A stretch of 64,000 nucleotides of DNA from Methanoculleus oceani (GCF_023702065.1 NZ_QFDM01000001.1:496001-560000), one strand, 5' to 3'; positions 8,897 through 17,969 are shown, numbered from the stretch's first letter. The notes: generated by a model not told the origin, from the letters alone. Made by a program: numbers and translations.

Positions 8897-11800
8897 TCAG
8901 GTCTTTGTGCTGGTGTTCTGCACGATGACAGAAATTGTATCATTCTGTCCCGCGGTCATGGTTGTAGGGATAGTTGTAGGGATAGTTGTAGGGATAGTTG
9001 TGGGGATGGTTGTAGGGATGGTTGTAGGGATGGTTGTGGGGATGGTTGTAGGGATGGTTGTGGGGATGGTTGTAGGGATGGTTGTGGGGATGGTTGTAGG
9101 GATGGTTGTAGGGATGGTTGTGGGGATGGTTGTAGGGATGGTTGTAGGGATGGTTGTAGGGATGGTCTCATTTACGACGACCGTGTCCACCGTTGGCGTT
9201 GCTGCGGTCACCTGCACGGTCTTTGCGAGGGTCTCCCCGAACCACTGGTGTGCCTCCCAGACCATGCGGTACTGGGGAGTGTAGGTGCCTGCCGTTGCGG
9301 GTGCGGTCATGGTGAAGGTGAAGGTGTGGGACGCTCCCGGGGCCACGGTCACTCCTGCGGGAAGTGGAACCCGTCTTGGCCCGAACAGAATCGCTTCACC
9401 CGCGGTGCCACCGGCAGCACCCAGCCGGATCTGGTCTCCCTCGGACCAGGTTTTTGTGCCGGTGTTCTGCATGGTGACGGACACCGAGGAGCTCTGTCCT
9501 GCAGTCATGGTTGCGGGGATGGTGTCACTTACGACGACTGCGTCCACCGTTGGCGTTGCTGCGGTCACCTGCACGGTCTTTGTGAGGGTCTCCCCGAACC
9601 ACTGGTGTGCCTCCCAGACCATGCGGTACTGGGGAGTGTAGGTGCCTGCCGTTGCGGGTGCGGTCATGGTGAAGGTGAAGGTGTGGGACGCTCCCGGGGC
9701 CACGGTCACTCCTGCGGGAAGTGGAACCCGTCTTGGCCCGAACAGAATCGCTTCACCCGCGGTGCCACCGGCAGCACCCAGCTGGATCTGGTCTCCCTCG
9801 GACCAGGTCTTCGTGCCGGTGTTCTGCATGGTGACGGACACCGAGGAGCTCTGTCCTGCAGTCATGGTTGCGGGAACGGTATCACTTACGACGACTGCGT
9901 CCACCGTTGGCGTTGCTGCGGTCACCTGCACGGTCTTTGTGAGGGTCTCCCCGAACCACTGGTGTCCTTCCCAGACCATGCGGTACTGGGGAGTGTAGGT
10001 GCCTGCCGTTGCGGGTGCGGTCATGGTGAAGGTGAAGGTGTGGGACGCTCCCGGGGCCACGGTCACTCCTGCGGGAAGTGGAACCCGTCTTGGCCCGAAC
10101 AGAATCGCTTCACCCGCGGTGCCACCGGCAGCACCCAGCTGGATCTGGTCTCCCTCGGACCAGGTTGTCGTGCCGGTGTTCTGCATGGTGACGGAAACTG
10201 CGTAGCTCTGCCCGGCAGTCATGGTTGTGGGGATGGTGTCGGAAACAACTGCGGCGTTATTCACTGTGGCAACGGAATTTACTGCGTTGTACGCGTTGAT
10301 CCGTCCCCCGGTCGCAACCTTGCCGGTAAGCGAGGGTTTGGCATCGACGGTGTTGAGGATGGTCTGCTTGATCTGACTGGTGGAGAGGCCCGGAGCGGCG
10401 GCTTTGACGAGCGCTGCAAGTCCGGAAACGTGCGGTGTCGCCATCGACGTGCCACTCATGTAGCCGTAGGTGTTCGCGTTGACGGCGTTGCGAGATACCT
10501 CTACATCATCGATGTAGTAACCGTCGTAAGTATAGATATCGTCAGATATGAACCTGAACCGCAGGTAGACACTGGAATCGCCGCAGTAACTGGAGAGATC
10601 GACGCTGGCGATATACCATGCATTACTGTAATCGCCGGTAACCACAGAAATGACGTCCCACGTAGCTCCGTCATGAGAGCACTCGATAAGAAGCCCGTCG
10701 TAACTGTACTCGGCGTTGCCCCGTAGGTAAAAAGTCAGCACCGATGCAGAGGAGGGAGAGAGGTCGATCGGGTTCTTCCGGGTTAGTGCGCAGTTAGCGT
10801 TGTTCGCATAGTAACCGCCGGGGCTGTCGGTGACGCTCGAGGGAGCGCTGTAGTAGGCTGCCGTGGTCAGCCCCCACGGGCTCTGGACGTTCCAGTTGGC
10901 AAGCGTCGTCATGCTGTCCGAAAAAACTGTCGTGTAGCCCGGAACGGTGCTGTAGATACTGGCCCCCGGTGCGGCGACGTCGACGGTGGTGGCGCCGTAG
11001 TTCGAGAACGACGCCAGGTTGTCGTTATGGTCGGTCGCCGCCACCGCGATGATGTTTGCGCAGTTGTAGTTCGCCGGGTAGTGAGGGATCGCGTCGTTGT
11101 TTGTACCGTCGTTTCCTGCCGCGCAGACCACCACGGCAGGAGAAGCCGCGATAGCGGTTTGGACGGTAGAAACATAGTTAGTTCCTCCGAAAGAACAGCT
11201 GATGACGTCGGCGCCCATCATGGTGGCGTACGCGAATGCCTCGAGTTGATCGACTGTGGTAAGCGCTCCTGCCGCAGATCCTGCCTTCAGGGGCATGATC
11301 TTCGTGTTCCAGTTCACCCCGACGATGCCCTTTGCGTTGTTGCCGACTGCAGCGATTGTTCCGGCGCAGTGGGTGCCGTGCCCGTTGTCATCGTAGGGGT
11401 CGTTGTCGTTGTTGACGAAGTCCCACCCGTGGACATCGTCGATGTAGCCGTTCCCGTCGTCGTCGATGCCGTTGCCGGGAATTTCACCGGGATTTGTCCA
11501 GATATTTGCTGCAAGGTCCTGGTGGGTGCAGTCTACGCCGGAATCTATCACGGCCACGACGACACCCGTCGAGCCCTGTGCGAGATTCCAGGCTTCCGGC
11601 GCGTCAATGTCGGCGTCTGCTGTCCCTCCAGTCTGGCCGGTGTTGTGGAGGCCCCAGAGGGCATTGAACTGAGGATCGTTCGGTGTTTGATCGAGCCGGT
11701 CGATGTAATTCGGCGATACGGAGAGCACGTTCGGATCGCTCCGGTAGAAGTTCACCGCTTCCTCGACGCTCGTCTCGGAGGAGAGCTGGACTAACTGAAC

Positions 11801-12211
11801 GCCGGCAAGTCCGGTCCGGGTGAAGTCCTTCTTGACACTGCTTCCGATGCGTGAATGCACGCTCTGGGAGATCTCCTGACCGTTTGCCGATTTGATCGTA
11901 GCGGTTGGTTTGAACTCGACGATCACCTCCCCAGGAACGTAATCGAGACCTTCAGGTCCCGCATGGGCATCGAGTTGACCGACAACGGGAGCGAGGTCCG
12001 TGAACGAATCTTCAGTAAAATATGGCGATGTGTTATTCTTGGTTAACGGCAATTTTCCGCTTTCGTTCACAGGCACCAATTCGGAGGTCGAATAATTACC
12101 GGACTCAGTGAATGATGCGTTGTCGTCGGGCTGCGCGGACGCAGTGGCACTTAGAGTGAAGAAGATAAGCAGAATTATGAAAATGAACATTTTTAAGAAT
12201 TTTCTTGCCAT
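8897..12211 (-). CDS. Secreted subtilisin-like (S8) protease with Ig-like repeats and a TIPT-repeat tail, 3' truncated
   Basis: This 1104-residue protein begins with a signal peptide (hydrophobic 6-25, ATASAQ cleavage region) and a propeptide (VPGEVIVEFKP at 92-102). The S8 domain carries catalytic Asp223 (VIDSGVD), His278 (GHGTH) and Ser589 (SGTSMATPHVSG). A Ca-binding-like loop GIDDDGNGYIDD lies at 248-259. An inserted beta-sandwich domain of about 150 residues (430-575) separates the oxyanion region from the catalytic Ser. Three near-identical 119-residue Ig-like modules (TMTAGQS...QNTGTKTWSEGD) follow, then about 17 copies of TIPT and the start of a fourth module that ends at a nonsense codon. 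It acts outside the cell, perhaps surface-attached. Repeat expansion and truncation suggest rapid evolution. Confidence 0.92.
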   Translation of the reverse strand: MARKFLKMFIFIILLIFFTLSATASAQPDDNASFTESGNYSTSELVPVNESGKLPLTKNNTSPYFTEDSFTDLAPVVGQLDAHAGPEGLDYVPGEVIVEFKPTATIKSANGQEISQSVHSRIGSSVKKDFTRTGLAGVQLVQLSSETSVEEAVNFYRSDPNVLSVSPNYIDRLDQTPNDPQFNALWGLHNTGQTGGTADADIDAPEAWNLAQGSTGVVVAVIDSGVDCTHQDLAANIWTNPGEIPGNGIDDDGNGYIDDVHGWDFVNNDNDPYDDNGHGTHCAGTIAAVGNNAKGIVGVNWNTKIMPLKAGSAAGALTTVDQLEAFAYATMMGADVISCSFGGTNYVSTVQTAIAASPAVVVCAAGNDGTNNDAIPHYPANYNCANIIAVAATDHNDNLASFSNYGATTVDVAAPGASIYSTVPGYTTVFSDSMTTLANWNVQSPWGLTTAAYYSAPSSVTDSPGGYYANNANCALTRKNPIDLSPSSASVLTFYLRGNAEYSYDGLLIECSHDGATWDVISVVTGDYSNAWYIASVDLSSYCGDSSVYLRFRFISDDIYTYDGYYIDDVEVSRNAVNANTYGYMSGTSMATPHVSGLAALVKAAAPGLSTSQIKQTILNTVDAKPSLTGKVATGGRINAYNAVNSVATVNNAAVVSDTIPTTMTAGQSYAVSVTMQNTGTTTWSEGDQIQLGAAGGTAGEAILFGPRRVPLPAGVTVAPGASHTFTFTMTAPATAGTYTPQYRMVWEGHQWFGETLTKTVQVTAATPTVDAVVVSDTVPATMTAGQSSSVSVTMQNTGTKTWSEGDQIQLGAAGGTAGEAILFGPRRVPLPAGVTVAPGASHTFTFTMTAPATAGTYTPQYRMVWEAHQWFGETLTKTVQVTAATPTVDAVVVSDTIPATMTAGQSSSVSVTMQNTGTKTWSEGDQIRLGAAGGTAGEAILFGPRRVPLPAGVTVAPGASHTFTFTMTAPATAGTYTPQYRMVWEAHQWFGETLAKTVQVTAATPTVDTVVVNETIPTTIPTTIPTTIPTTIPTTIPTTIPTTIPTTIPTTIPTTIPTTIPTTIPTTIPTTIPTTIPTTIPTTMTAGQNDTISVIVQNTSTKT
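8959..9165. repeat. 12-bp minisatellite, about 17 units
   Basis: Units of GGTTGTAGGGAT with variants GGTTGTGGGGAT and AGTTGTAGGGAT run without interruption. On the minus strand each encodes I-P-T-T within the subtilase tail. Because 12 is a multiple of three, copy number can change without shifting the frame. Confidence 0.95.
9182..10250. repeat. Three 357-bp direct repeats encoding Ig-like modules
   Basis: The segment beginning GTCCACCGTTGGCGTTGC recurs at 9185, 9542 and 9899, an exact 357-bp period. The copies are almost identical in DNA, not only in protein, which indicates recent duplication or ongoing gene conversion. Each encodes one 119-residue module of the subtilase. Confidence 0.95.
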
Positions 12212-12260
12212 TTGTTTCGCCTTCTGAGTTCTTTATTAATTACAATGGGGTGTATTTTTC

Positions 12261-12270
12261 ATTATAAAAG
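12261..12270 (-). promoter_or_regulatory. TATA box of the subtilase gene
   Basis: On the minus strand CTTTTATAAT lies about 55 nt upstream of ATG 12211, inside an AT-rich stretch. It predicts a start near 12240 and a leader of about 29 nt. Confidence 0.45.
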
Positions 12271-12378
12271 TATTTCGAAAATAAAAGTTAACATCTGCGG
12301 GTTTTTTGGAAAAATAAAATTCACTCGATATATTTATCGGCAGGAACTCAACTAAGAATCACGCGATATCACCAGGAA

Positions 12379-12489
12379 TTAGGACTCAATCGTCTGCCCC
12401 GCAATCCACATCTCCAACATCCGTTTCGGCATCTCAGCCTTGAACCGGGGGATCGGGAAAGGGACGGGACTATTCGCCTGCACCACTCC
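12379..12489 (-). pseudogene. Possible C-terminal gene fragment, unidentified
   Basis: A minus-strand frame without a start codon of its own reads VPVPFPIPRFKAEMPKRM, then LEMWIAGQTIES and a TAA stop. It is closed upstream by a stop at 12490-12492. The composition looks protein-like, but I do not recognise it. It lies immediately downstream of the truncated dehydrogenase and could be the far side of a deletion junction. Confidence 0.2.
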
Positions 12490-12520
12490 TCAGCCGTCAG
12501 GGGACTCCATGCGGATGCGT

Positions 12521-12925
12521 CTATATCGACGCTCCAGATTTCGTCGTCCCCGGCGGCACCGTGCTCTTCACGACGACGGTGTGGGGGTCCTTTCCGCCGC
12601 AAAGCGCCTCCCCGATCGACCGGCTCGCCGCGGCGACCATCGAGAGGTCGGCGCTCCCGTCGGCTGCCGGCGGGGTGCCGACGCAGATGAAGGAGAGGTC
12701 CGCGGCGGCGACCGGATCGTAGTCCGTCCCCGCGCCGAGCCGCTTGCCGGCGTGCTTTTCGAGAAGTGCATCGAGGCCCCGCTCGTGGATCGGGGCGCGC
12801 CCGGCGTTGATCGCCGCTGCCTTCCCCGCATCGATCTCGACGATCTCGACGGTATGCCCGAGTTCGGCAAAGCAGGCCCCCGTGACAAGGCCGACGTAGC
12901 CGCCGCCGACGACAGTTATCCGCAT
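12521..12925 (-). pseudogene. UDP-glucose/GDP-mannose 6-dehydrogenase, N-terminal fragment
   Basis: The 134 codons encode a clear UDP-sugar dehydrogenase N-terminus: MRITVVGGGYVGLVTGACFAE (NAD-binding GXGXXG), VEIVEIDAGKAAAINAG, PIHERGLDALL, LSFICVGTPP and VVVKSTVPPGTT. Family members are about 420-440 residues. Here the homology stops abruptly right after VPPGTT, the reading frame ends six residues later, and the central and UDP-binding domains are absent. The enzyme would oxidise UDP-glucose or a relative to the uronic acid for surface polysaccharides. The fragment cannot be functional alone. It probably marks a deletion or mobile-element scar. Confidence 0.85.
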
Positions 12926-13148
12926 CGTTTCGTGATCCTCCGGTCCGTTACGTCAAAATTGGGTTTAGGAAAGTTAAAAGATATCTTATTGGAGAAAGGG
13001 ATGCCGCCGGGTTTTGGGCGGTGTATAATGATTATAGTGCGAGTGAATGGATACATCGGGACAATGCCGGTAAAGTGGGTGCCCCGTCTCGCCCATTGCA
13101 GTCTGTCCCTATGCATCAGCTGCCCCCGGATAGCCGGTTCCCCTCCAT

Positions 13149-13316
13149 ATGAACGATGCCGCGACGACGCCTGTGGTCACTCCGGTCAGCGGCGTTGCTG
13201 CTGGCGGCGACCTGGATTTCATGGGGATGAGCGTTCAGGGAATAACTCATTCTCTCTTCTTCGGTTCTGCTGAAATGCTCCTGGCAACCGATATTGCCCG
13301 GTTATCGATGAGGTAA
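13149..13316 (+). pseudogene. Possible remnant of an S-layer-type surface protein
   Basis: A 55-codon frame contains TPVVTPVSGVAAGGDLDFMG, which resembles the repeated SGVAAGDDL-type segment of methanogen surface proteins as I remember them. The family residues after it are not conserved and the frame ends quickly, with no good ribosome binding site. I read it as a decayed fragment. The flanking bases 12926-13148 and 13317-13571 contain no gene I can support. Confidence 0.3.
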
Positions 13317-13583
13317 GCGATATGATTCCTGTAAATGGGTGTGTGAACCCCCCGATCAGGAGAGCAACGACCGGAATGGACAACATTTGTTCTGCATGGA
13401 ACATAATTGGACCAATGAGTGGAAAAGGTTCTGTGCGTGTTCAATCGCATATTCCACGTGCGAAAAAGAAGAATTCCGGGGAGATGGCCGATGCCTGGTC
13501 CCGAGACTGTGCAGACGATTGCCAAACGCAAAGATTGATAGGATATCCCACCGATCATCTGCATAATTCTTGTGAGGACACTC

Positions 13584-13775
13584 ATGACCAGCATCGAAGC
13601 AGACGTCAGGGAGATCAAGGAGAGCATCAGGGAGCTCACCAAGAAGATCGATCTTCTCCTCGATGAGCGGGAGAGGATGGCAGTAATGAAACTCTCTGAG
13701 CGGTCGCTCTCTGCCTTTCTCCTTGAGGAGCCCGACCTCTATACCGTCCGGGATGTCAGGGCTGTGTACCGATGA
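13584..13775 (+). CDS. Antitoxin-like small protein of a MazEF-type pair
   Basis: The protein has 63 residues from ATG 13584, preceded by TGAGG at good spacing (a GTG at 13572 is in frame but overlaps that site). It is highly charged with a coiled-coil N-terminus (MTSIEADVREIKESIRELTKK) and a C-terminal segment LLEEPDLYTVRDVRAVYR of the kind used by antitoxins to block their toxin. The stop overlaps the toxin start in ATGA, the classic coupled arrangement. No DNA-binding fold can be assigned by eye. The call rests on size, composition and neighbour. Confidence 0.65.
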   Translation: MTSIEADVREIKESIRELTKKIDLLLDERERMAVMKLSERSLSAFLLEEPDLYTVRDVRAVYR

Positions 13776-14101
13776 AAGGGACGATCGTTCTGATACCGTT
13801 TCCCTTCACCGATCTCACGGCAACAAAGCTGCGTCCTGCACTCGTCCTCTATGAAGGTGACCGCGATGTTGTCCTTGCCTTCATCTCGTCAAAGATCCAT
13901 GCCGGACCCGCTTCGGCAGGGGTTATGGTGACCACTTCCCACGCAAGTTTCTTGAAGAGCGGTCTCAAAGTCGATTCAGTGATCCGACTGGACAAGATTG
14001 CAACAGTCTTGAAAGATTTGATGGTCGGTGAACTTGGAGAACTTGATGACGACCTCAGGGCTGAGGTCAATGCAAAACTCGCTGTGCTGTTCCGGCTCTG
14101 A
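13772..14101 (+). CDS. MazF/PemK-family toxin (endoribonuclease)
   Basis: The 109 residues begin MKGTIVLIPFPFTDLTATKLRPALVL, the family signature in which the strand-1 segment and the K-RPALVL motif form the SH3-like barrel. ISSKI and the later DSVIRLDKIATVLKDL (SVIRLDKI motif) also match. MazF enzymes cleave mRNA at short sequences until neutralised by the cognate antitoxin. The gene overlaps its antitoxin by 4 nt. It lies in a scar of fragmented genes, which fits a mobile accessory locus. Confidence 0.85.
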   Translation: MKGTIVLIPFPFTDLTATKLRPALVLYEGDRDVVLAFISSKIHAGPASAGVMVTTSHASFLKSGLKVDSVIRLDKIATVLKDLMVGELGELDDDLRAEVNAKLAVLFRL

Positions 14102-14530
14102 CCCGAAGCGAAGGCTGACCCTTCGGACTCTCCAATCGACGAGACCCCCGGGCTTGTAGAGATATCCACTGCAAACGGATCCCTGTAACCCGAATCGGGC
14201 CTCTATATTGTGATAGCGGTGTTCCCCTGCTTTGCCGCAAGTCAAGCAGCCGGATTAGTGTTGAGGTCATTCTAAAATGCGGTGGGGAAGTGCTCCTCTC
14301 TCTTCTGTTCCGGTCCCGGGTATCTGGGGAAGCCGTCAGATGTGAACATCCCCGGCTGCCAACTGCCCGTGCGGACTCTCCTGGGAGCACCGACCACCCT
14401 GGTGGTACTTGAATAGTCGGGTTCGGAAAAAGTGGGGTTATTCCCTGAGCACATGCCGGTTCCAGTCCACCAAACCCCGCACTCCAATCGATACACTCTA
14501 TACGCCCAGAGGCCGATACTATTCCAGAAA
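14102..14530. other. Intergenic stretch without a supported gene
   Basis: Immediately after the toxin stop, CCGAAG and CTTCGG form a 6-bp stem (about 14103-14126) that could help end transcription. The remainder has short open frames on both strands but none with a start, ribosome binding site and recognisable protein. Confidence 0.5.
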
Positions 14531-15667
14531 ATGGATACCCCCGCCCTCTCCGTCGTCCTCCCCGCACTCAACGAGGAAGCCACCATCGGCGAGTGCATCG
14601 AAAAGATCCGGCAGGTCTTTGCCGATCTTTCGATCGACGGCGAGATCATCATCGCCGACTCGTCCGACGACCGGACGGCGGCGATCGCCCGGGACCTCGG
14701 GGCCACGGTCGTCCGGCCGGAGAAGCGGGGCTACGGGAACGCCTACCTCGCGGGGCTCGCGTGCGCCCGGGGGGATTACATCGTCATCGGGGACGCGGAC
14801 AACACCTACGACTTCCTCGAGATCCCGAAGTTCCTCGCTCCGCTCGATGCCGGCGCCGACATGGTCCTCGGCTCCCGGCTCCGGGGAGAGATCCGGCCCG
14901 GGGCCATGCCCGCCCTCCACCGCTACGTGGGTAACCCCCTCCTCACCCGGCTCCTCAACCGGGTATTCGGCATCCGGATATCGGATGCGCACACGGGCCT
15001 CCGGGCGTTCCGGCGGGAGGCGCTCGAGCGGCTGAACTTGAAGACCGGGGGGATGGAGTTTGCAAGCGAGATGATCATCGAGGCGGCGAAGGCCAACCTC
15101 CGGATCGACGAAGTTCCCATCACCTACTCCGCCCGGGTCGCGCCCTCGAAACTGCAGAGCTTCTCCGACGGCTGGCGGCACGTCCGGTTCATGCTCCTCT
15201 ACCGGCCGATCCCCTTCATCACCGTCCCCGGGCTGCTCTTCACTATCTTCGGCTTCTTTTTGATGGTCATCTTCCTCTTCCGGGGCGACGTTGAGACCTC
15301 GTTCATCCACTCCTTCATCCTCGGCGCCCTCTTCTTCGTCGGCGGGCTCCAGGCGCTCTTTGCGGGGATCAACATCGCCGTCTACTCGGCCGTCCAGGGC
15401 TACGGCGAGGCAGGATCGTTCATCTCCCGGCTCATGAACTACCACAACCTCGAGTGGGAACTCCTCGCCGGTATCCTGCTGATGGCCGGCGGCGGCCTCG
15501 TCGGGCTCGGCATCCTCCGGGACTGGGCCGCCACAGGGTTCGGCCCGCTCTTCCAGATTGCAAACGCCGTCTGGGCGCTGGCCCTCTTCCTCGCCGGGAT
15601 GCAGGTCGTCTTCTCCGGGATCTTTACGAGCATGATGCTCCTGAAACGCGGCGAAGGGCCGGACTGA
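14531..15667 (+). CDS. Family-2 glycosyltransferase with C-terminal membrane domain (dolichol-phosphate sugar synthase-like)
   Basis: From ATG 14531 the protein has 378 residues. The GT2 domain shows LSVVLPALNEEATIGECI, an aspartate cluster IVIGDADNTYDF and the acceptor region ISDAHTGLRAFRREAL, typical of dolichol-phosphate glucose/mannose synthases. About four hydrophobic helices follow (PFITVPGLLFTIFGFFLMVIF, ILGALFFVGGLQALFAGI and two more). It likely charges a polyprenyl or dolichol phosphate with a sugar at the inner membrane face for protein glycosylation. An upstream in-frame start (14432) would add residues unlike the family. Confidence 0.88.
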   Translation: MDTPALSVVLPALNEEATIGECIEKIRQVFADLSIDGEIIIADSSDDRTAAIARDLGATVVRPEKRGYGNAYLAGLACARGDYIVIGDADNTYDFLEIPKFLAPLDAGADMVLGSRLRGEIRPGAMPALHRYVGNPLLTRLLNRVFGIRISDAHTGLRAFRREALERLNLKTGGMEFASEMIIEAAKANLRIDEVPITYSARVAPSKLQSFSDGWRHVRFMLLYRPIPFITVPGLLFTIFGFFLMVIFLFRGDVETSFIHSFILGALFFVGGLQALFAGINIAVYSAVQGYGEAGSFISRLMNYHNLEWELLAGILLMAGGGLVGLGILRDWAATGFGPLFQIANAVWALALFLAGMQVVFSGIFTSMMLLKRGEGPD

Positions 15668-15765
15668 CGCCCCGCGAACCGCCGGGGCAGGGCGCTCCGT
15701 CCCGCAATATCGATTTTAAATGCTCTGTTTGCCATTCAGGGCCCGTTAATCTGAGATCGATCCTG

Positions 15766-15775
15766 TTATATATGG
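15766..15775 (+). promoter_or_regulatory. TATA box of ablAB
   Basis: TTATATATGG is centred about 38 nt before ATG 15809, predicting initiation near 15796 and a very short leader beginning at the GGAGG site. Confidence 0.5.
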
Positions 15776-15808
15776 TTGGCGGTACAGTGTGACCCGGAGG
15801 AACTGCAA

Positions 15809-17122
15809 ATGGTCATTTTATCAACCAACCAGCAGGAGATAGCAGAAAGGATCGATGCAGGCACCGCCGCGGAAGTCTGGCGGGACTGGAGGTGGCAGGT
15901 CCGGCATGCGATCACCGATATCTCCACGTTCGAGCGGCTGCTCGGCGTATCGTTCGGAGAGGACGACCGGCGGGCGCTGGAAGAGACCGCGAGCAGGTTC
16001 CCCCTGCGGATAACACCGTATTACCTCTCGCTCATCGACGCGAAGGACATCTGGAACGACCCGATCTTCATGCAGTGCTTCCCGTCGCCGGCCGAGCTGC
16101 AGGTCGAGCCTGATGATCTGGCGGACCCGCTCGCCGAGGACGCCGACAGCCCCGCCCCCTGCATCACCCACCGCTACCCCGACCGGGTGCTCTTCCTGGT
16201 CAGCAACGTCTGCGCCATGTACTGCCGGCACTGCACCAGGAAGCGGAAGGTAGGGGACGTCGACTCCATCCCGTCGGAAGCCGAGATCGTCGAGAGCCTC
16301 GACTACATCCGGGAGAACCCCGGTATCCGGGACGTCCTCCTCTCCGGGGGCGACCCGTTCATGCTCCCCGACGACTACCTCGACTGGATCCTGACCGAAC
16401 TCGACGACATCGAGCACGTCGAGGTGGTCCGGATCGGCAGCCGGATCCCGGTCGTCCTCCCCTACCGGGTCACGGAGGACCTCGTCGCGATGCTTGCCCG
16501 CCACCACCCGCTCTGGGTGAACACCCACTTCAACCACCCGGCGGAGATCACCGCGTCCTCGGAGAAAGCGCTCGCACGGCTTGCCGATGCCGGCATACCG
16601 CTCGGTAACCAGACCGTCCTCCTGGCGGGGGTGAACGACTGCCCCCGGATCATGAAGACCCTGGTGCAGAAACTCGTCCGGAACCGGGTCCGCCCCTACT
16701 ATCTCTACCAGTGCGATCTCTCCGAGGGGCTCGCCCACTTCCGCACCCCGGTCTCCAAGGGGATCGAGATCATCGAGAGCCTCATCGGGCATACCAGTGG
16801 TTTTGCGGTCCCGACCTACGTCATCGATGCTCCCGGGGGCGGCGGGAAGATCCCGGTGATGCCCCAGTACCTCATCTCCTGGGCCACGAACCGGGTGGTG
16901 CTGCGCAACTTCGAGGGGGTGATCACCACCTACCGGGAGCCCGACTCCTACGAGCCGGTCTGGTGCGACCGCAAGTGCGCGACCTGCGGGCAGTACCTGA
17001 GGCTCGAGGGTGCGGACGAGTCCAGAGCGGTCGGGATCGTCAAACTCCTCTCCGACGAGGACCCGACGACAGCGCTCGTCCCGGAGCACACCGAGCGGTT
17101 CGAACGGAGAAATGACAACTGA
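15809..17122 (+). CDS. ablA: Lysine 2,3-aminomutase (radical SAM)
   Basis: This 437-residue member of the KamA family converts L-lysine to L-beta-lysine using SAM, a 4Fe-4S cluster and PLP. The radical-SAM cysteines are Cys135, Cys139 and Cys142 in [27 protein letters not shown] and [14 protein letters not shown] are family motifs, and the C-terminal [11 protein letters not shown] is a zinc-type cluster. The start is set at ATG 15809 because GGAGG lies 8 nt upstream. The next gene, overlapping by 11 nt, is the acetyltransferase that finishes the pathway. The product is the compatible solute N-epsilon-acetyl-beta-lysine, so the operon is expected to be salt-induced. Confidence 0.93.
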   Translation: MVILSTNQQEIAERIDAGTAAEVWRDWRWQVRHAITDISTFERLLGVSFGEDDRRALEETASRFPLRITPYYLSLIDAKDIWNDPIFMQCFPSPAELQVEPDDLADPLAEDADSPAPCITHRYPDRVLFLVSNVCAMYCRHCTRKRKVGDVDSIPSEAEIVESLDYIRENPGIRDVLLSGGDPFMLPDDYLDWILTELDDIEHVEVVRIGSRIPVVLPYRVTEDLVAMLARHHPLWVNTHFNHPAEITASSEKALARLADAGIPLGNQTVLLAGVNDCPRIMKTLVQKLVRNRVRPYYLYQCDLSEGLAHFRTPVSKGIEIIESLIGHTSGFAVPTYVIDAPGGGGKIPVMPQYLISWATNRVVLRNFEGVITTYREPDSYEPVWCDRKCATCGQYLRLEGADESRAVGIVKLLSDEDPTTALVPEHTERFERRNDN

Positions 17123-17951
17123 TACTGTCACGACGATCGGCGGCACCCTTGTCCAGCACGGGCGGGTGAGCGACCGCATCTACGTGATGCACCTCTCCCC
17201 CCGCGACCTCCCCGGCATCCTGGACGACCTGGACGGGCTCGCACAGAGAGAGCGCTACACAAAGATATTTGCCAAGGTGCCCGCCTCCGCCCTCCCCCTC
17301 TTCCTCGCCCGCGGCTACGTCGTCGAGGCGCGGGTTCCCCGGTTCTTCCGGGGCAGGGAAGACGGCTGTTTCGCATCAAAGTTCCTCGACCGGAAACGCC
17401 GGCAGGAGTCGGCCGATACCGCCGGGGTTCTCGCGGCCGTCCGTGAGAAGGCCGGCGATGCCCGCCCTGCCGGCCTCCCGCCGGGCTGGAAATACTCCGT
17501 GGCAACGGAGGACGACGCCGACGACCTTGCCGCGCTCTACGGTGAGGTCTTTGCGACCTACCCATTCCCCATCGCCGATGCCGGCTACCTGCGGGAGACG
17601 ATGGCCGGGGACTACCGCTACTTCAGCGTCCGCACCGCCGACGGCAGGCTTGCCGCGGCCTCCTCGGCGGAGATCTACCCCGACGACGAGAACATCGAGA
17701 TGACCGACTTCGCCGTGCACCCGGACTTCCGGGGCCGAAACCTCTCGGGCTATCTCCTCTCCCGGATGGAGGAGGAGATGTGGGCGGCCGGGATGAAGAC
17801 CGCCTTCACCATCGCCCGGGCGCTCTCGTATTCGATCAACATCACGTTTGCCCGGGCCGGGTATGCCTGGGCCGGAACCCTGGTCAACAACACCAACATC
17901 TGCGGCGGGTTCGAGAGTATGAACGTCTGGTATCGGCCGCTCGCCGGGTAA
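17112..17951 (+). CDS. ablB: Beta-lysine N-epsilon-acetyltransferase
   Basis: The 279-residue protein starts at ATG 17112, overlapping ablA. The N-terminal half carries the AblB/YodP-type segment [44 protein letters not shown]. The C-terminal half is a GNAT domain with [23 protein letters not shown] as acetyl-CoA binding motif A. It acetylates beta-lysine made by AblA, giving an osmolyte known from methanogens at elevated salinity. Gene order and overlap support the assignment strongly. Confidence 0.92.
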   Translation: MTTDTVTTIGGTLVQHGRVSDRIYVMHLSPRDLPGILDDLDGLAQRERYTKIFAKVPASALPLFLARGYVVEARVPRFFRGREDGCFASKFLDRKRRQESADTAGVLAAVREKAGDARPAGLPPGWKYSVATEDDADDLAALYGEVFATYPFPIADAGYLRETMAGDYRYFSVRTADGRLAAASSAEIYPDDENIEMTDFAVHPDFRGRNLSGYLLSRMEEEMWAAGMKTAFTIARALSYSINITFARAGYAWAGTLVNNTNICGGFESMNVWYRPLAG

Positions 17952-17969
17952 AAAAGAGTTCTTCGGAGT

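Noticed and set aside
8959-9165. Possible CRISPR array
   Set aside because: Units are 12 bp and directly abutting with no spacers; this is a coding minisatellite.
8774-10726. 650-codon plus-strand open frame across the subtilase repeats
   Set aside because: It is the antisense of the minus-strand subtilase repeats. Its Gly/Cys/Arg-rich product follows from the repeat sequence, and the minus strand has catalytic motifs and a signal peptide.
13247-13642. 131-codon minus-strand open frame in the scar region
   Set aside because: No ribosome binding site or family, and it runs through the antitoxin start. It looks like chance in non-coding DNA.
14519-15445. 308-codon minus-strand open frame
   Set aside because: Antisense of the GT2 glycosyltransferase and highly acidic; a codon-bias artefact.
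15821-17179. 452-codon minus-strand open frame
   Set aside because: Antisense of ablA; Asp/Val/Arg-rich shadow without motifs or a ribosome binding site.
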